A stretch of DNA of 6,881 bases from NCBI GenBank assembly GCA_964360145.1, contig CAYHWW010000174.1, positions 1 through 6,881 of the forward strand, in the 5' to 3' direction. Positions 1-6,289 of the stretch are shown piece by piece. How positions within the stretch are numbered: position 1 is the first letter of the stretch; each line of letters opens with the position of its first letter. A model generated the notes under the pieces. The model did not search any database. It was not told where the DNA came from and saw only the letters and a program-made list of their open reading frames with translations. The DNA comes from CAYHWW01 sp964360145 (GTDB lineage Bacteria > Bdellovibrionota > UBA1018 > CAYHWW01). A program made the translations under genes and the position numbers.

Positions 1-665
1 ACCGGTCGTACCGACGCGACACCTTGGCTTTGTTTCTTCACGCGCCGCGCCTCAACGCGCATGGGGTCATGGCGATCGAGGGCCTCATCACAGAGTAAGT
101 CGAGGAGCCCGGCGACGGTGCCCCCTTTGTTGCGATGACTGAGCAGTGATTTGAGTTTCTCGATCTTCGCCCGCTGCTCTTGGGTCAGCGTGATGGTGAG
201 GCGGGTGAGGTCTGCGGTCACCGCCCGGGTCCGCTGTAGATCGTCGATAAAGGGCCATCTGCTTCGTTGTCGGGTCCTCGCGGCTCCACGCGGCGTACAG
301 AAGTACGCCTTGGTCGCTCGCTGCGGCCCTCCGCCTCGCAGCTGGCCCTTTCTCGACAATCTACCAAAACCAATGTCGATGATACGCGGCCCGTTCTGTT
401 AGCGATAGTGCACCGGTTTCGATTTTCTCTTCGATCTGCGGCACATCCGCCATCAAGCGCATGGCGCCGATGCGGCGGCCCGCCGCATCCTGGGCGTAGC
501 CCAGCTCTCGTACAGCGAAGTCAAACAACGATGAATAACCCAGTCGAGATAGTATCGGCCATCTTGTACTTGCCGCAGTAACTTGAGAATTCGAGTAGTG
601 ATGCGGCGTTCTTCGGCTACCGCTTGTTTCAGCTCTGTGATGATGGATTGAGATTTTGTGTTCAT
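1..665 (-). pseudogene. Decayed HNH-endonuclease-family gene, 3' end beyond the left edge
   Basis: Three fragments on the minus strand add up to one protein family. From ATG 665 the first fragment reads MNTKSQSIITELKQAVAEER, then TTRILKLLRQVQDGRYYLD. A second frame continues with LGYSSLFDFAVRELGYAQ, RRIGAMRLMADVPQIEEKIE and TGALSLTERA, and stops at 361-363. A third fragment, back in the first frame (about 220 to 1), reads VTADLTRLTITLTQEQRAKI, EKLKSLLSHRN and LLDLLCDEALDRHDPMRVEA. This order (helical start, GYSSLF, RRI-AMRL, IE-GALSLT, then a 'LLSH' segment) is recalled from HNH endonucleases common in Bdellovibrio-like genomes. The HNH motif would lie beyond position 1, so nuclease identity is inferred. 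The first frame change fits loss of one base between 543 and 544 ('ctc ga- ctg ggt'). The linker after ALSLT is occupied by the palindromic repeat. A sequencing error could explain the frameshift but not the foreign linker. Confidence 0.62.
286..338 (-). repeat. Palindromic interspersed repeat, copy 1 (inside the HNH pseudogene)
   Basis: Bases 286-316 match the reverse complement of 6851-6881 at 26 of 31 positions, and 329-338 match 6830-6839 (10 of 10 on the opposite strand) at nearly the same spacing (12 versus 11 bases). The core contains a perfect 7-bp stem, 292-298 with 303-309, around a 4-base loop at 299-302. A second stem, 320-325 with 337-342, is seen only in this copy. Weaker similarity to the other copy seems to extend towards about 387, giving a possible element of roughly 100 bases, but its ends are not defined. 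It lies where the linker of the HNH-family protein should be, so it probably inserted there or replaced coding sequence. Confidence 0.72.
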
Positions 666-1089
666 GGGCTCTTTGTACCATCGGTTTTCGACACGCTAGA
701 AAACGCACGGAATGGGCTTATAAGCGCAGGCTTTCAAAAACGAGAGACGATGCTCAAATCATCTGGATCGCGTGCACTACGGTGAAAAACAGAGCGATTC
801 CTGGGCATTTCCGGGGCACCATCGCGAAACCACGCCAGACCCCTGTCAAGAGACTCAAAAAATATTTATGATGTTGCAGCGCCATAATCGGAAGTGGCAC
901 TGGCATCGTCGGAGGATCCTCTTTGCCGGGGTATCTCACGGCGCAGAAGCGCTGTGCCGGTGTGCTTGGGGCTTAGGGACTGTGAGACAGGTTCATCGGG
1001 CTTTGGGGTGGGATCCATTGACGCTACCTGTCTTGACGCCTTGGAGCTTACGCGATGTTTTCTTCTGAAATAATATCTTGGGGGAATTC
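666..1089. other. Intergenic stretch without a recognisable gene
   Basis: About 420 bases between the start of the decayed HNH gene and the exported-protein gene. Open frames here are short, lack ribosome binding sites and show no family resemblance. No tRNA cloverleaf or tandem repeat is visible. Possible promoter material for the downstream gene is weak: TTGACG occurs at 1018-1023 and again at 1033-1038, but neither has a good -10 box at 16-18 bases. A TAATAT at 1071-1076 has no convincing -35 partner. A GGGGGA at 1080-1085 is the ribosome binding site of the next gene. Confidence 0.5.
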
Positions 1090-1779
1090 ATGGACAATAG
1101 CGGAAGAAAACTGGTGGTCTTGTTGGGTGTGTTTGCTCTTGGCCTCAATGCAGCTAGTGCGCACCAGTCGGTTGCCGCTCTAGAAGCTGACGCCATGATG
1201 AAAGAGCCGCAGGCGTCTGCTGAGCTTCTCGGCAGTCGCTACGAGCAGGTTCGTGACCTGTTTGCCGCTGGTCGGCTTCCGACCGTTGCCGAGATGAATG
1301 GATGGCGCACAGGGCGCTGCTTTACGGCTGCGGCACCGAACACGGCTCAAAATGGTTTACTCGCAAGCTTTAATCATGATGGGGTTGACGGCGGCCCCCT
1401 CTTTCCTGAAAATAGTTGGCGGTTTTTTCCGATCCTGTACAACGATGGTAGCCCAGCCGATTATTACGATACTTTAGGGGAAAGTGCTGAACGTGATGTT
1501 TGGGCGCTTATCTCAACTGAGCGTGATGTCGCGCCCGAAGCACGGGATAACAGCTGGGTTGTTGATTACAGCGCTCGGACGACTTGGCAGGTCAGGAAAT
1601 CAAACGAGTATCTTGTTCAACTCTGGACACAGGATGGCGCTCCCAACGCCTACTGCTACTACTTTCGTGTTGTTAAAGAGAACACGCTCAACATCGCGCC
1701 TCCTGAGAGCACAACACCGCCCACCACCATCCCTTGCATTGTTCCCGGCCTTCCATTTCCCCCAGGTTGCGGGCCCTGA
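1090..1779 (+). CDS. Exported protein of unknown function with a GW-x-TGRC motif
   Basis: This encodes 229 residues beginning with a classical signal peptide: basic start (R6, K7), hydrophobic stretch LVVLLGVFALGL (8-19) and an A-S-A site suggesting cleavage after residue 24. ATG 1090 is preferred over the in-frame TTG at 1078 because GGGGGA at 1080-1085 sits a few bases upstream of it. The mature protein has a helical N-terminal part (25-60), the motif GWRTGRCF at 71-78, an aromatic mixed region (105-195) and a Pro/Thr-rich tail ending FPPGCGP. Four cysteines (77, 189, 216, 227) could form two disulfides in the periplasm or outside the cell. From memory, similar LP...GW-x-GRC segments occur in uncharacterised exported proteins of Bdellovibrio-like bacteria. 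I assign no function. It is followed by a hairpin and then the ATPase gene. Confidence 0.8.
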   Translation: MDNSGRKLVVLLGVFALGLNAASAHQSVAALEADAMMKEPQASAELLGSRYEQVRDLFAAGRLPTVAEMNGWRTGRCFTAAAPNTAQNGLLASFNHDGVDGGPLFPENSWRFFPILYNDGSPADYYDTLGESAERDVWALISTERDVAPEARDNSWVVDYSARTTWQVRKSNEYLVQLWTQDGAPNAYCYYFRVVKENTLNIAPPESTTPPTTIPCIVPGLPFPPGCGP

Positions 1780-1783
1780 CTGC

Positions 1784-1795
1784 TGAACTCGTATT
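1784..1795 (+). repeat. Left copy of the 12-base direct repeat bracketing the ATPase gene
   Basis: TGAACTCGTATT occurs here and again at 3017-3028, so one copy lies just outside each end of the ATPase gene. Both copies are followed within a few bases by an A then a run of C (1798-1804; 3032-3038 region). One 12-base match is expected about once by chance in a window of this size, so it is the paired placement that is notable. Confidence 0.45.
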
Positions 1796-1797
1796 TC

Positions 1798-1840
1798 ACC
1801 CCCCATGATTATGGAATTGCTTTCCGAAATCAGGGGGGGT
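1798..1840 (+). promoter_or_regulatory. Long hairpin between the exported-protein and ATPase genes
   Basis: The left arm 1798-1810 pairs with 1828-1840 with one mismatch (1805/1833): seven A/C-G/T pairs at the base, then TGATT with AATCA. Inside, GGAA (1813-1816) pairs with TTCC (1822-1825) round a 5-base loop. It begins 18 bases after the stop codon of the exported protein and ends 11 bases before the ATPase start. No T-run follows, so it is a poor intrinsic terminator. The right arm holds G7 (1833-1839), the only Shine-Dalgarno-like purine tract before ATG 1852, so folding would hide it. A role in limiting translation of the ATPase is an inference; termination of the upstream transcript is the alternative. 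Confidence 0.5.
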
Positions 1841-1851
1841 AAAATTACGGC

Positions 1852-3003
1852 ATGCCGCACTCACGTTCGAGGCTTGCCACTACTGCGCTGCTCAAAAGAC
1901 TACAGTTCACTCCCATTGTTGCCATTCAAGGCGCGAGGCAAACGGGCAAGAGCTTTTTAGCGCGTGAGATCCTCGCCAAACAGGTGGCCTGTTCTGGCTA
2001 CGTAACCTTGGATGACAAGTCAAAACAAACTCTCGCGCAAGAAAGCCCGCAGACTTTTTTAGCATCGATGTCTGATTCCAGGCCTGCGATCATCGACGAA
2101 GCGCAGAAGTCACCGGCACTTTTTGATGCCATTAAACTACAGGTCGATAAAAACCGTCGCCCGGGCTCATATTTGTTATTGGGCTCCACCGAGTTTTCGC
2201 TGCTCCAGAACATTCGAGAATCCCTAACCGGGAGAATGGGAAGAATTCGACTTTATCCCATGACGTTCTGGGAGGTGCAGGGCCTGCCCCGCAAGAAAAA
2301 AAATCCGACTCGTGCCCAGTGTTTGAAATATTTAGATTCTGGCGGAATGCCAGGGATCGCTTTTGTTAGGGAGGCGCAAGTCCAAGCCGATTTTTTTCAA
2401 GATTGGGTCGATCTCACCTGCCAGAGAGATATCCATCAATTCAAGCGCCTGAAGCTCGATACTCAGCTTGCCTACGCGCTACTCAAACACACTGCGGTTC
2501 TAGAAGAGCCTACGGCAGCCGCGCTCAGCAAAGCTACGCGTGCCAATCCAAAAAAAGTGGGAACTCACCTTAAAGCACTCTGCGAGCTTTTCGTTTTGAC
2601 GCGCCTAGATCCCCATCCTTCGGGTACAGGAAAGTCGATTTACCTTCCATTTGATTCTGGCATCGCAGCGCATCTTGGCGCACCGCTCATCAAGCGACTG
2701 CAGATTACGCTGATGAACGAACGAATGGCCAAAAATAGTTATTCAGGCGGGAAACGACATACGTTTCAGTATTATCGATCTACCGGCAAGAGGATGGTTC
2801 ATCTCATAGAGGAAGAGTTGGGTGGAAAAACTCGTGCCTTTCAGGTCATGGATCGGGAATCAGTCAAGAAGCCAGACTTAGAGCTCTTGAAAGCATTTAG
2901 AAAAAAGAACCCAGCATCCGAGGTCTATTTGATCGCCCCCGTGCTTGAGCCATGGAAATTCGAGGGCGTGAACGTTGTGCGCTGGGAATGGATGTTTGAT
3001 TGA
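1852..3003 (+). CDS. AAA_14/DUF4143-type ATPase with degenerate C-terminal nuclease-like region
   Basis: This encodes 383 residues, a normal length for the family. Walker A is GARQTGKS at 27-34; YVTLDD at 50-55 and a Walker B strand AIIDE at 79-83 follow, then a sensor-like LLLGST (108-113) and ESLTGR (123-128), an order typical of AAA_14 ATPases. Residues about 180-280 match the DUF4143 layout: a helical part with a 'QRDI' segment (191-194), a winged-helix-like region, then YLPFDSGIAAHLGA (264-277). The C-terminal segment (about 300-345) is where relatives carry a PD-(D/E)XK-like core (E/D-V-D, then E-V-K). Here the corresponding stretches read MVHLIEEE and AFQVMD, so those residues are missing. 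Known members often occur as solitary accessory genes of unclear role; function here is unknown. The gene has long homopolymer runs (A8 at 2296-2303, T7 at 2391-2397, A7 at 2550-2556). Confidence 0.9.
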   Translation: MPHSRSRLATTALLKRLQFTPIVAIQGARQTGKSFLAREILAKQVACSGYVTLDDKSKQTLAQESPQTFLASMSDSRPAIIDEAQKSPALFDAIKLQVDKNRRPGSYLLLGSTEFSLLQNIRESLTGRMGRIRLYPMTFWEVQGLPRKKKNPTRAQCLKYLDSGGMPGIAFVREAQVQADFFQDWVDLTCQRDIHQFKRLKLDTQLAYALLKHTAVLEEPTAAALSKATRANPKKVGTHLKALCELFVLTRLDPHPSGTGKSIYLPFDSGIAAHLGAPLIKRLQITLMNERMAKNSYSGGKRHTFQYYRSTGKRMVHLIEEELGGKTRAFQVMDRESVKKPDLELLKAFRKKNPASEVYLIAPVLEPWKFEGVNVVRWEWMFD

Positions 3004-3016
3004 CGCGTGCCGTCAT

Positions 3017-3028
3017 TGAACTCGTATT
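3017..3028 (+). repeat. Right copy of the 12-base direct repeat bracketing the ATPase gene
   Basis: TGAACTCGTATT, identical to 1784-1795, begins 13 bases after the ATPase stop codon. Its last two bases are the first two of the TTGACA box of the lipoprotein promoter, so here the repeat abuts a promoter. The left copy has TTTCAC at the same place instead, so the repeat itself is not a promoter box. Confidence 0.45.
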
Positions 3029-3055
3029 GACAGCCCCCGCACCTGTCCGTAGAAA
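3027..3055 (+). promoter_or_regulatory. Sigma70-type promoter for the lipoprotein gene
   Basis: A consensus -35 box TTGACA (3027-3032) is followed after exactly 17 bases by TAGAAA (3050-3055), matching four of six -10 positions. Transcription would start near 3062, leaving a leader of about 20 bases that contains AAGGAG at 3069-3074 ahead of ATG 3082. This suggests the lipoprotein gene is transcribed on its own rather than from the ATPase gene. Confidence 0.6.
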
Positions 3056-3081
3056 ACGAGCAACTTTCAAGGAGTTGTTCC

Positions 3082-3870
3082 ATGCGCAAAATCGCGTCTG
3101 TTGTTTCTTCCCTGGTCCTTGCCGCCGCAATTGCGGGTTGCTCCGACGCCGCTGATTACGCCGCCCAGATCAGTGCCGCCCTTCGCGGCGAACAGACGGG
3201 CTACCAACAAGTGCGTGCTGCCGCAAAAAACGGCCTGCGCGGCGATCAGGTGGCTGATGGCCTCCAGAGTTGGGCTTCCTCCCTTGGTGGCGTAGCTTCC
3301 AATATCGATAATCTGAGTAACCGTCTGCGCCGCCACCCCGAGGAGCGGGCCAAGGTTGACCAGGCCTTCTTCACCCAGCTGCGCGCCGGCCTTGATGCTA
3401 TCTTGAACCGCGACGAGAGCTTCCGGCCCCTGACGCCATCCTGGCGCATGGGGGACGCCGCCCGCGCCACCGCCCAGATCAGTGGCTCCCTCTCCACTCT
3501 GCGCACGCAGTACGCGGTGCTCTTCGAGACCGCCGCTCCCGGTCGCGAAGGCATCACTCCGGTGGACCCCCTGCTTGATAGCCGCCTCTACGACACCTAC
3601 CCGGACTGCGTGAACCAGTTCGTCATGTTGGGCATTGGTAGCGCTGACCAGGCCTGTGAGGGTTATGGTCGTAACGTCTGCGGGCATCAAATGCGCCTTC
3701 TCAGCTGCGTGGCTGTGAAGGTCATGAGCGGCGCCCTGGCTGGCAATGGTTGCACCGTCACTGAGTGCGATCGCGTGGACCCGGGTAACTGCAGGACGAG
3801 CGCCGCCAGCTGGGTCGGTGAAGTGCGCGGTTGTGCTTCCTCAACGCCCATCGAAGGCCCTGGTAATTAA
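3082..3870 (+). CDS. Cysteine-rich lipoprotein of unknown function
   Basis: This encodes 262 residues starting with a lipoprotein signal: MRK, a hydrophobic stretch and lipobox IAGC, with the lipidated Cys at position 20. Residue 21 is Ser, not Asp, so by the E. coli rule it should be sorted to the outer membrane. ATG 3082 is supported by AAGGAG seven bases upstream. Residues 22-150 look mostly alpha-helical and contain a repeated AAQISAAL / TAQISGSL pattern (27-34 and 130-137). The C-terminal third (170-255) has eight cysteines (176, 192, 200, 209, 224, 229, 237, 251), an even number compatible with four disulfides in the periplasm or at the surface. I recognise no family. Base composition resembles the genes to its right rather than the ATPase. 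It converges with the transporter gene; the two stop codons overlap. Confidence 0.85.
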   Translation: MRKIASVVSSLVLAAAIAGCSDAADYAAQISAALRGEQTGYQQVRAAAKNGLRGDQVADGLQSWASSLGGVASNIDNLSNRLRRHPEERAKVDQAFFTQLRAGLDAILNRDESFRPLTPSWRMGDAARATAQISGSLSTLRTQYAVLFETAAPGREGITPVDPLLDSRLYDTYPDCVNQFVMLGIGSADQACEGYGRNVCGHQMRLLSCVAVKVMSGALAGNGCTVTECDRVDPGNCRTSAASWVGEVRGCASSTPIEGPGN

Positions 3871-4817
3871 CTCCTCCTGTGCGGGCGCCCCAGCGCCCGC
3901 ACAGCCAGCAGCACGCCGCTCACCAGCAAGATGATGGCGCCAGCCTCCAGCGCCGTGGGCCCGCGGCGTTCCCAGAGAAAACCATAGAGCAGCGCGAACA
4001 CGGTTTCAGAGGCGATGAGCTGGCCGCTCAGCACCGTGGGTAGAGTGTGGGCGGTGATGTTCCAAAACCACAACGCAACCCAGGATGCGCCCAGCCCCAT
4101 GGCAGCCGACCACAGCAGATAGGAACCCAAACCGCCCGAGGCGCTCAGGTCAGCGAAGGCCTGCACCGTGGCGGCGGGCCCCGTGAGGGCCAAAACCAGC
4201 ACGGGGGAGAAAACCAGCGTGAAGACACCGGTGAGGCTTGCCCAGAGGCTCCCGGAGATGCGCGGGTTCGCCTTCAGAAAACGGGCGTTGGCGTGGGCGT
4301 ACCACGTCCAAAGTGCCAGTGAGATGAGGAGGCAGGCGACCCCCGGCCCGGGGTTTTCAGCACGGCCCATGGCGCCCCCTCGAAAGAGGCTCGCATTCAC
4401 CAGCACGATGCCCGCGACGATGAGGGAAAGGGAGGGGGCGAGGCGAGCATCAACGCGCCAGCGATTCCCCGCCAAGGCCACGGTGACGGGCAGTAAGCCA
4501 ATGATCAACGATGAGGCCGTTACGCCAGCGTAGCGGATACCGAGCACGAGAAAAAAATAATAAAGGGAATTCCCCGCCAGCGCGAAGAGCGCCGCCTGCC
4601 TCAGGGCTTTTCGCGACACGAGAGCCTTAAAGGCGGTGCCTCGGCGCCACGCCCAGGCAAGGGCCAAGAGCGACACAAAACCATAGAACGCAAAACGCCC
4701 ACAGGCGATGAGGGTTGCAGGCACCTGGGGCAGGATTTTGGGCACCACGAAGACGAAACCCCAGAGGGCACCGGACGTGAGCCCCGCCACGATGCCTTTT
4801 GCCTGTGTGGTTTTCAT
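3867..4817 (-). CDS. EamA-family (DMT superfamily) inner-membrane transporter
   Basis: From ATG 4817 this gives 316 residues, close to the usual 280-310 of ten-helix EamA transporters. Two repeats of five hydrophobic segments are visible: the first begins GLTSGALWGFVFVVPK and includes GNSLYYFFLVLGIRYAG and ASSLIIGLLPVTVALAG; the second begins about 'GVACLLISLALWTWYAHA' and ends with SETVFALLYGFLWERRGPT followed by a last helix. The helix-4 pattern (A-s-s-L-I-I-g-L-L-P) and the E-x-V-F-A-x-L-y/w motif of the second repeat are family hallmarks. Such proteins export or import small metabolites; the substrate cannot be read from sequence. Longer starts exist (ATG 4853, TTG 4859), but these would overlap the divergent oxidase gene and add a polar N-terminus, so 4817 is preferred although its ribosome site is weak. 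The last codons overlap the lipoprotein stop. Confidence 0.88.
   Translation of the reverse strand: MKTTQAKGIVAGLTSGALWGFVFVVPKILPQVPATLIACGRFAFYGFVSLLALAWAWRRGTAFKALVSRKALRQAALFALAGNSLYYFFLVLGIRYAGVTASSLIIGLLPVTVALAGNRWRVDARLAPSLSLIVAGIVLVNASLFRGGAMGRAENPGPGVACLLISLALWTWYAHANARFLKANPRISGSLWASLTGVFTLVFSPVLVLALTGPAATVQAFADLSASGGLGSYLLWSAAMGLGASWVALWFWNITAHTLPTVLSGQLIASETVFALLYGFLWERRGPTALEAGAIILLVSGVLLAVRALGRPHRRS
3877..3904. terminator. Perfect 12-bp hairpin at the convergent gene ends
   Basis: CTGTGCGGGCGC (3877-3888) pairs perfectly with 3893-3904 around a CCCA loop. It starts six bases after the lipoprotein stop codon, as a terminator would, yet lies inside the last codons of the transporter on the other strand (ALGRP region). 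No T-run follows on either strand, so it is not a textbook intrinsic terminator. It may act with Rho, or as an RNA 3' end stabiliser. Confidence 0.5.
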
Positions 4818-4841
4818 CAGCTTATAGTAGTGGAACAAATC
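4818..4841. promoter_or_regulatory. Very short divergent start region of transporter and oxidase genes
   Basis: Only 24 bases separate the two preferred start codons. A TATAGT (4823-4828) could be a -10 box for the oxidase gene, giving a near-leaderless transcript, but the -35 position (about 4800-4805) does not match consensus. GGAA at 4832-4835 is a weak ribosome site for ATG 4842. Each gene's promoter must therefore lie partly inside the other's coding sequence. Confidence 0.3.
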
Positions 4842-6245
4842 ATGGGTCACCATCGCCAATCACTTTTGGGAAAGCTGAAGCATGCCGGCGATGAGGTCCT
4901 CGTCATTGGTGGCGGGGTGTCCGGCTTGCTCGCCGCCCACTATGCGCGCCGCGCCGGGTGGGACGTCACCGTCCATGAGGCATCACACCGCCCCGGTGGT
5001 CTCATCCGCACGGTGCAAACCCCGTTCGGCATGGCGGAGGCCGCTGCCCATTCCTTTCTCATGACCCCGGCCTTTGCCGCGTTATTCGCGGACCTGAGCC
5101 TCAGCGCGGATCTCTTGCGACCCCGGCATCGAGCGCGCTTCATTTACAGAAATGGTCGCATGAAGCGCATGCCTCTCAAGGCCACTGAGCTTCTGCGCCT
5201 CATGAAGGGGCTTGCCCGGGTGCCCATCGAGGCTGCCATGACCGTGGCTGAGTTCGGCCAAGAGGTACTGGGGCCCGCCGGTGGGAACTATCTGCTGGAG
5301 CCCGCCATGGCGGGGATTTTTGCAGGTGACCCCCAGCGCCTGGACTTAGCCGCGGTGTTGCCCTTCTTTGAAGGGGCCGAGGGCCATACCGTGCTCTCGT
5401 GGCGCAAAGCGAGCCGCGCCCTGGGGCGCAAGGCCCAGTTGCCCCAAGAACTGGAGATTCTCGGCGGGGCGCCACAGCCTGCTGCGGCCACATCTTCTAC
5501 CCCTGGGGTGAAGCGACGCCCTCGCTCCCTGCGTGGCATGTTTGTCCTGCGAGGTGGCACGGAGCAACTCATCTCGGCACTGGCCGAGGGGTTGGGCGCC
5601 GCCTTGAGGCTCTCAGCCCCGGTCAACGATCTGGGGCCAGCCCTTGCTGAGGGTAAGAACATCATTCTTGCCACCGATGCGGCGACCACCTCTAAACTTC
5701 TTGCCCCCCACTTGCCAGCCCACCTCGGTGCACGCCTTGCCGCCGTGGAGTATGTGCCGCTTCTTACCGCCACGGTCTTCGTCAAGCGAGGGCGGCTTGC
5801 GCGGTTCAAAGAGGGGGTAGGGGTGCTTTTCGCCCGGGATCAGGGCGTGCGGGCCTTGGGTGTTCTTTTCAATTCCTCGGCCTTCGCCGGTCGGGTGGCC
5901 CCGGGCCACGAGGAGCTGGTGTCTTTCACCATCATGTACGGGGGGGCCACGGACCGCGGGGCATTGGCGGAAAATGACTCCCGCGTGAAAACCTGGATCA
6001 CGGAAGACCTCAGTACGCTCTTTGGTCTTGTCGGCGAGGGGACTCAGATTTTGGAGCATGTGGAGATCACCCGCTGGCCGCGGGCCTTGCCCCATTACAC
6101 CGGCGATCTTCGAGCATTATGGCCGGACCTTGCCGCGGCGCTTCCCCCCGGGGTCGCCGTATTTGGCAATTGGACGGGTCAGGTCTCGTTGCGGGGGATG
6201 GTGGAAAGCCTGAATCAGCGTTTTCCCGTACTCATGAACCAGTGA
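4842..6245 (+). CDS. hemG: HemY-type protoporphyrinogen/coproporphyrinogen oxidase (FAD-dependent)
   Basis: This encodes 467 residues, typical for HemY-type oxidases, which use FAD and oxygen to oxidise protoporphyrinogen IX (or coproporphyrinogen III) in late haem synthesis. The FAD site is visible: VLVIGGGVSGLL (19-30) with GxGxxG, the acidic E46 ending the second strand, and HRPGG (49-53). Family motifs follow in order: FIYRNGRMKRMP (100-111), LLEPAMAGIFAGDPQRLDL (151-169), an Ala/Pro-rich linker (about 208-230), MFVLRGGTEQLISAL (233-247), ALGVLFNSSAFAGR (338-351), TRWPRALPHYT (410-420) and the C-terminal FAD segment FGNWTGQVSLRGMVES (441-456). ATG 4842 is preferred over GTG 4830 because GGAA lies just upstream. 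Other amine-oxidase-like flavoproteins share the ends but not the middle motifs. The symbol follows common family naming; E. coli HemG is unrelated. The substrate, proto- or coproporphyrinogen, is not decidable here. Confidence 0.85.
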   Translation: MGHHRQSLLGKLKHAGDEVLVIGGGVSGLLAAHYARRAGWDVTVHEASHRPGGLIRTVQTPFGMAEAAAHSFLMTPAFAALFADLSLSADLLRPRHRARFIYRNGRMKRMPLKATELLRLMKGLARVPIEAAMTVAEFGQEVLGPAGGNYLLEPAMAGIFAGDPQRLDLAAVLPFFEGAEGHTVLSWRKASRALGRKAQLPQELEILGGAPQPAAATSSTPGVKRRPRSLRGMFVLRGGTEQLISALAEGLGAALRLSAPVNDLGPALAEGKNIILATDAATTSKLLAPHLPAHLGARLAAVEYVPLLTATVFVKRGRLARFKEGVGVLFARDQGVRALGVLFNSSAFAGRVAPGHEELVSFTIMYGGATDRGALAENDSRVKTWITEDLSTLFGLVGEGTQILEHVEITRWPRALPHYTGDLRALWPDLAAALPPGVAVFGNWTGQVSLRGMVESLNQRFPVLMNQ

Positions 6246-6289
6246 ACGTCCTTGCCAGTTCCAGGCGCAGCCCGTACCGTTAGTCCATC

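Noticed and set aside
656..871. 71-codon plus-strand open frame and a 61-codon minus-strand frame (754-939) in the intergenic stretch
   Set aside because: There is no ribosome site or recognisable domain. The ending PVKRLKKYL looked faintly familiar but I could not tie it to any family.
940..1020. Possible tRNA (GGTTCATC near 989)
   Set aside because: No matching acceptor, D or anticodon stems can be drawn around it.
1078..1092. TTG at 1078 as start of the exported protein
   Set aside because: It overlaps the GGGGGA ribosome site that serves ATG 1090, and the signal peptide is complete from 1090.
3067..3690. 207-codon minus-strand open frame opposite the lipoprotein gene
   Set aside because: It mirrors a well-supported gene with promoter, ribosome site and lipobox; its product resembles no family and has no ribosome site of its own.
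1090..3870. Reading the exported protein, ATPase and lipoprotein as one toxin-antitoxin or defence operon
   Set aside because: A hairpin separates the first two and a separate promoter precedes the third. No toxin or immunity signature is visible.
5288..6095. Two minus-strand open frames (173 and 160 codons) opposite the oxidase gene
   Set aside because: They are shadows of a gene with clear FAD and family motifs, and have Arg/Pro-rich compositions typical of antisense frames in GC-rich DNA.
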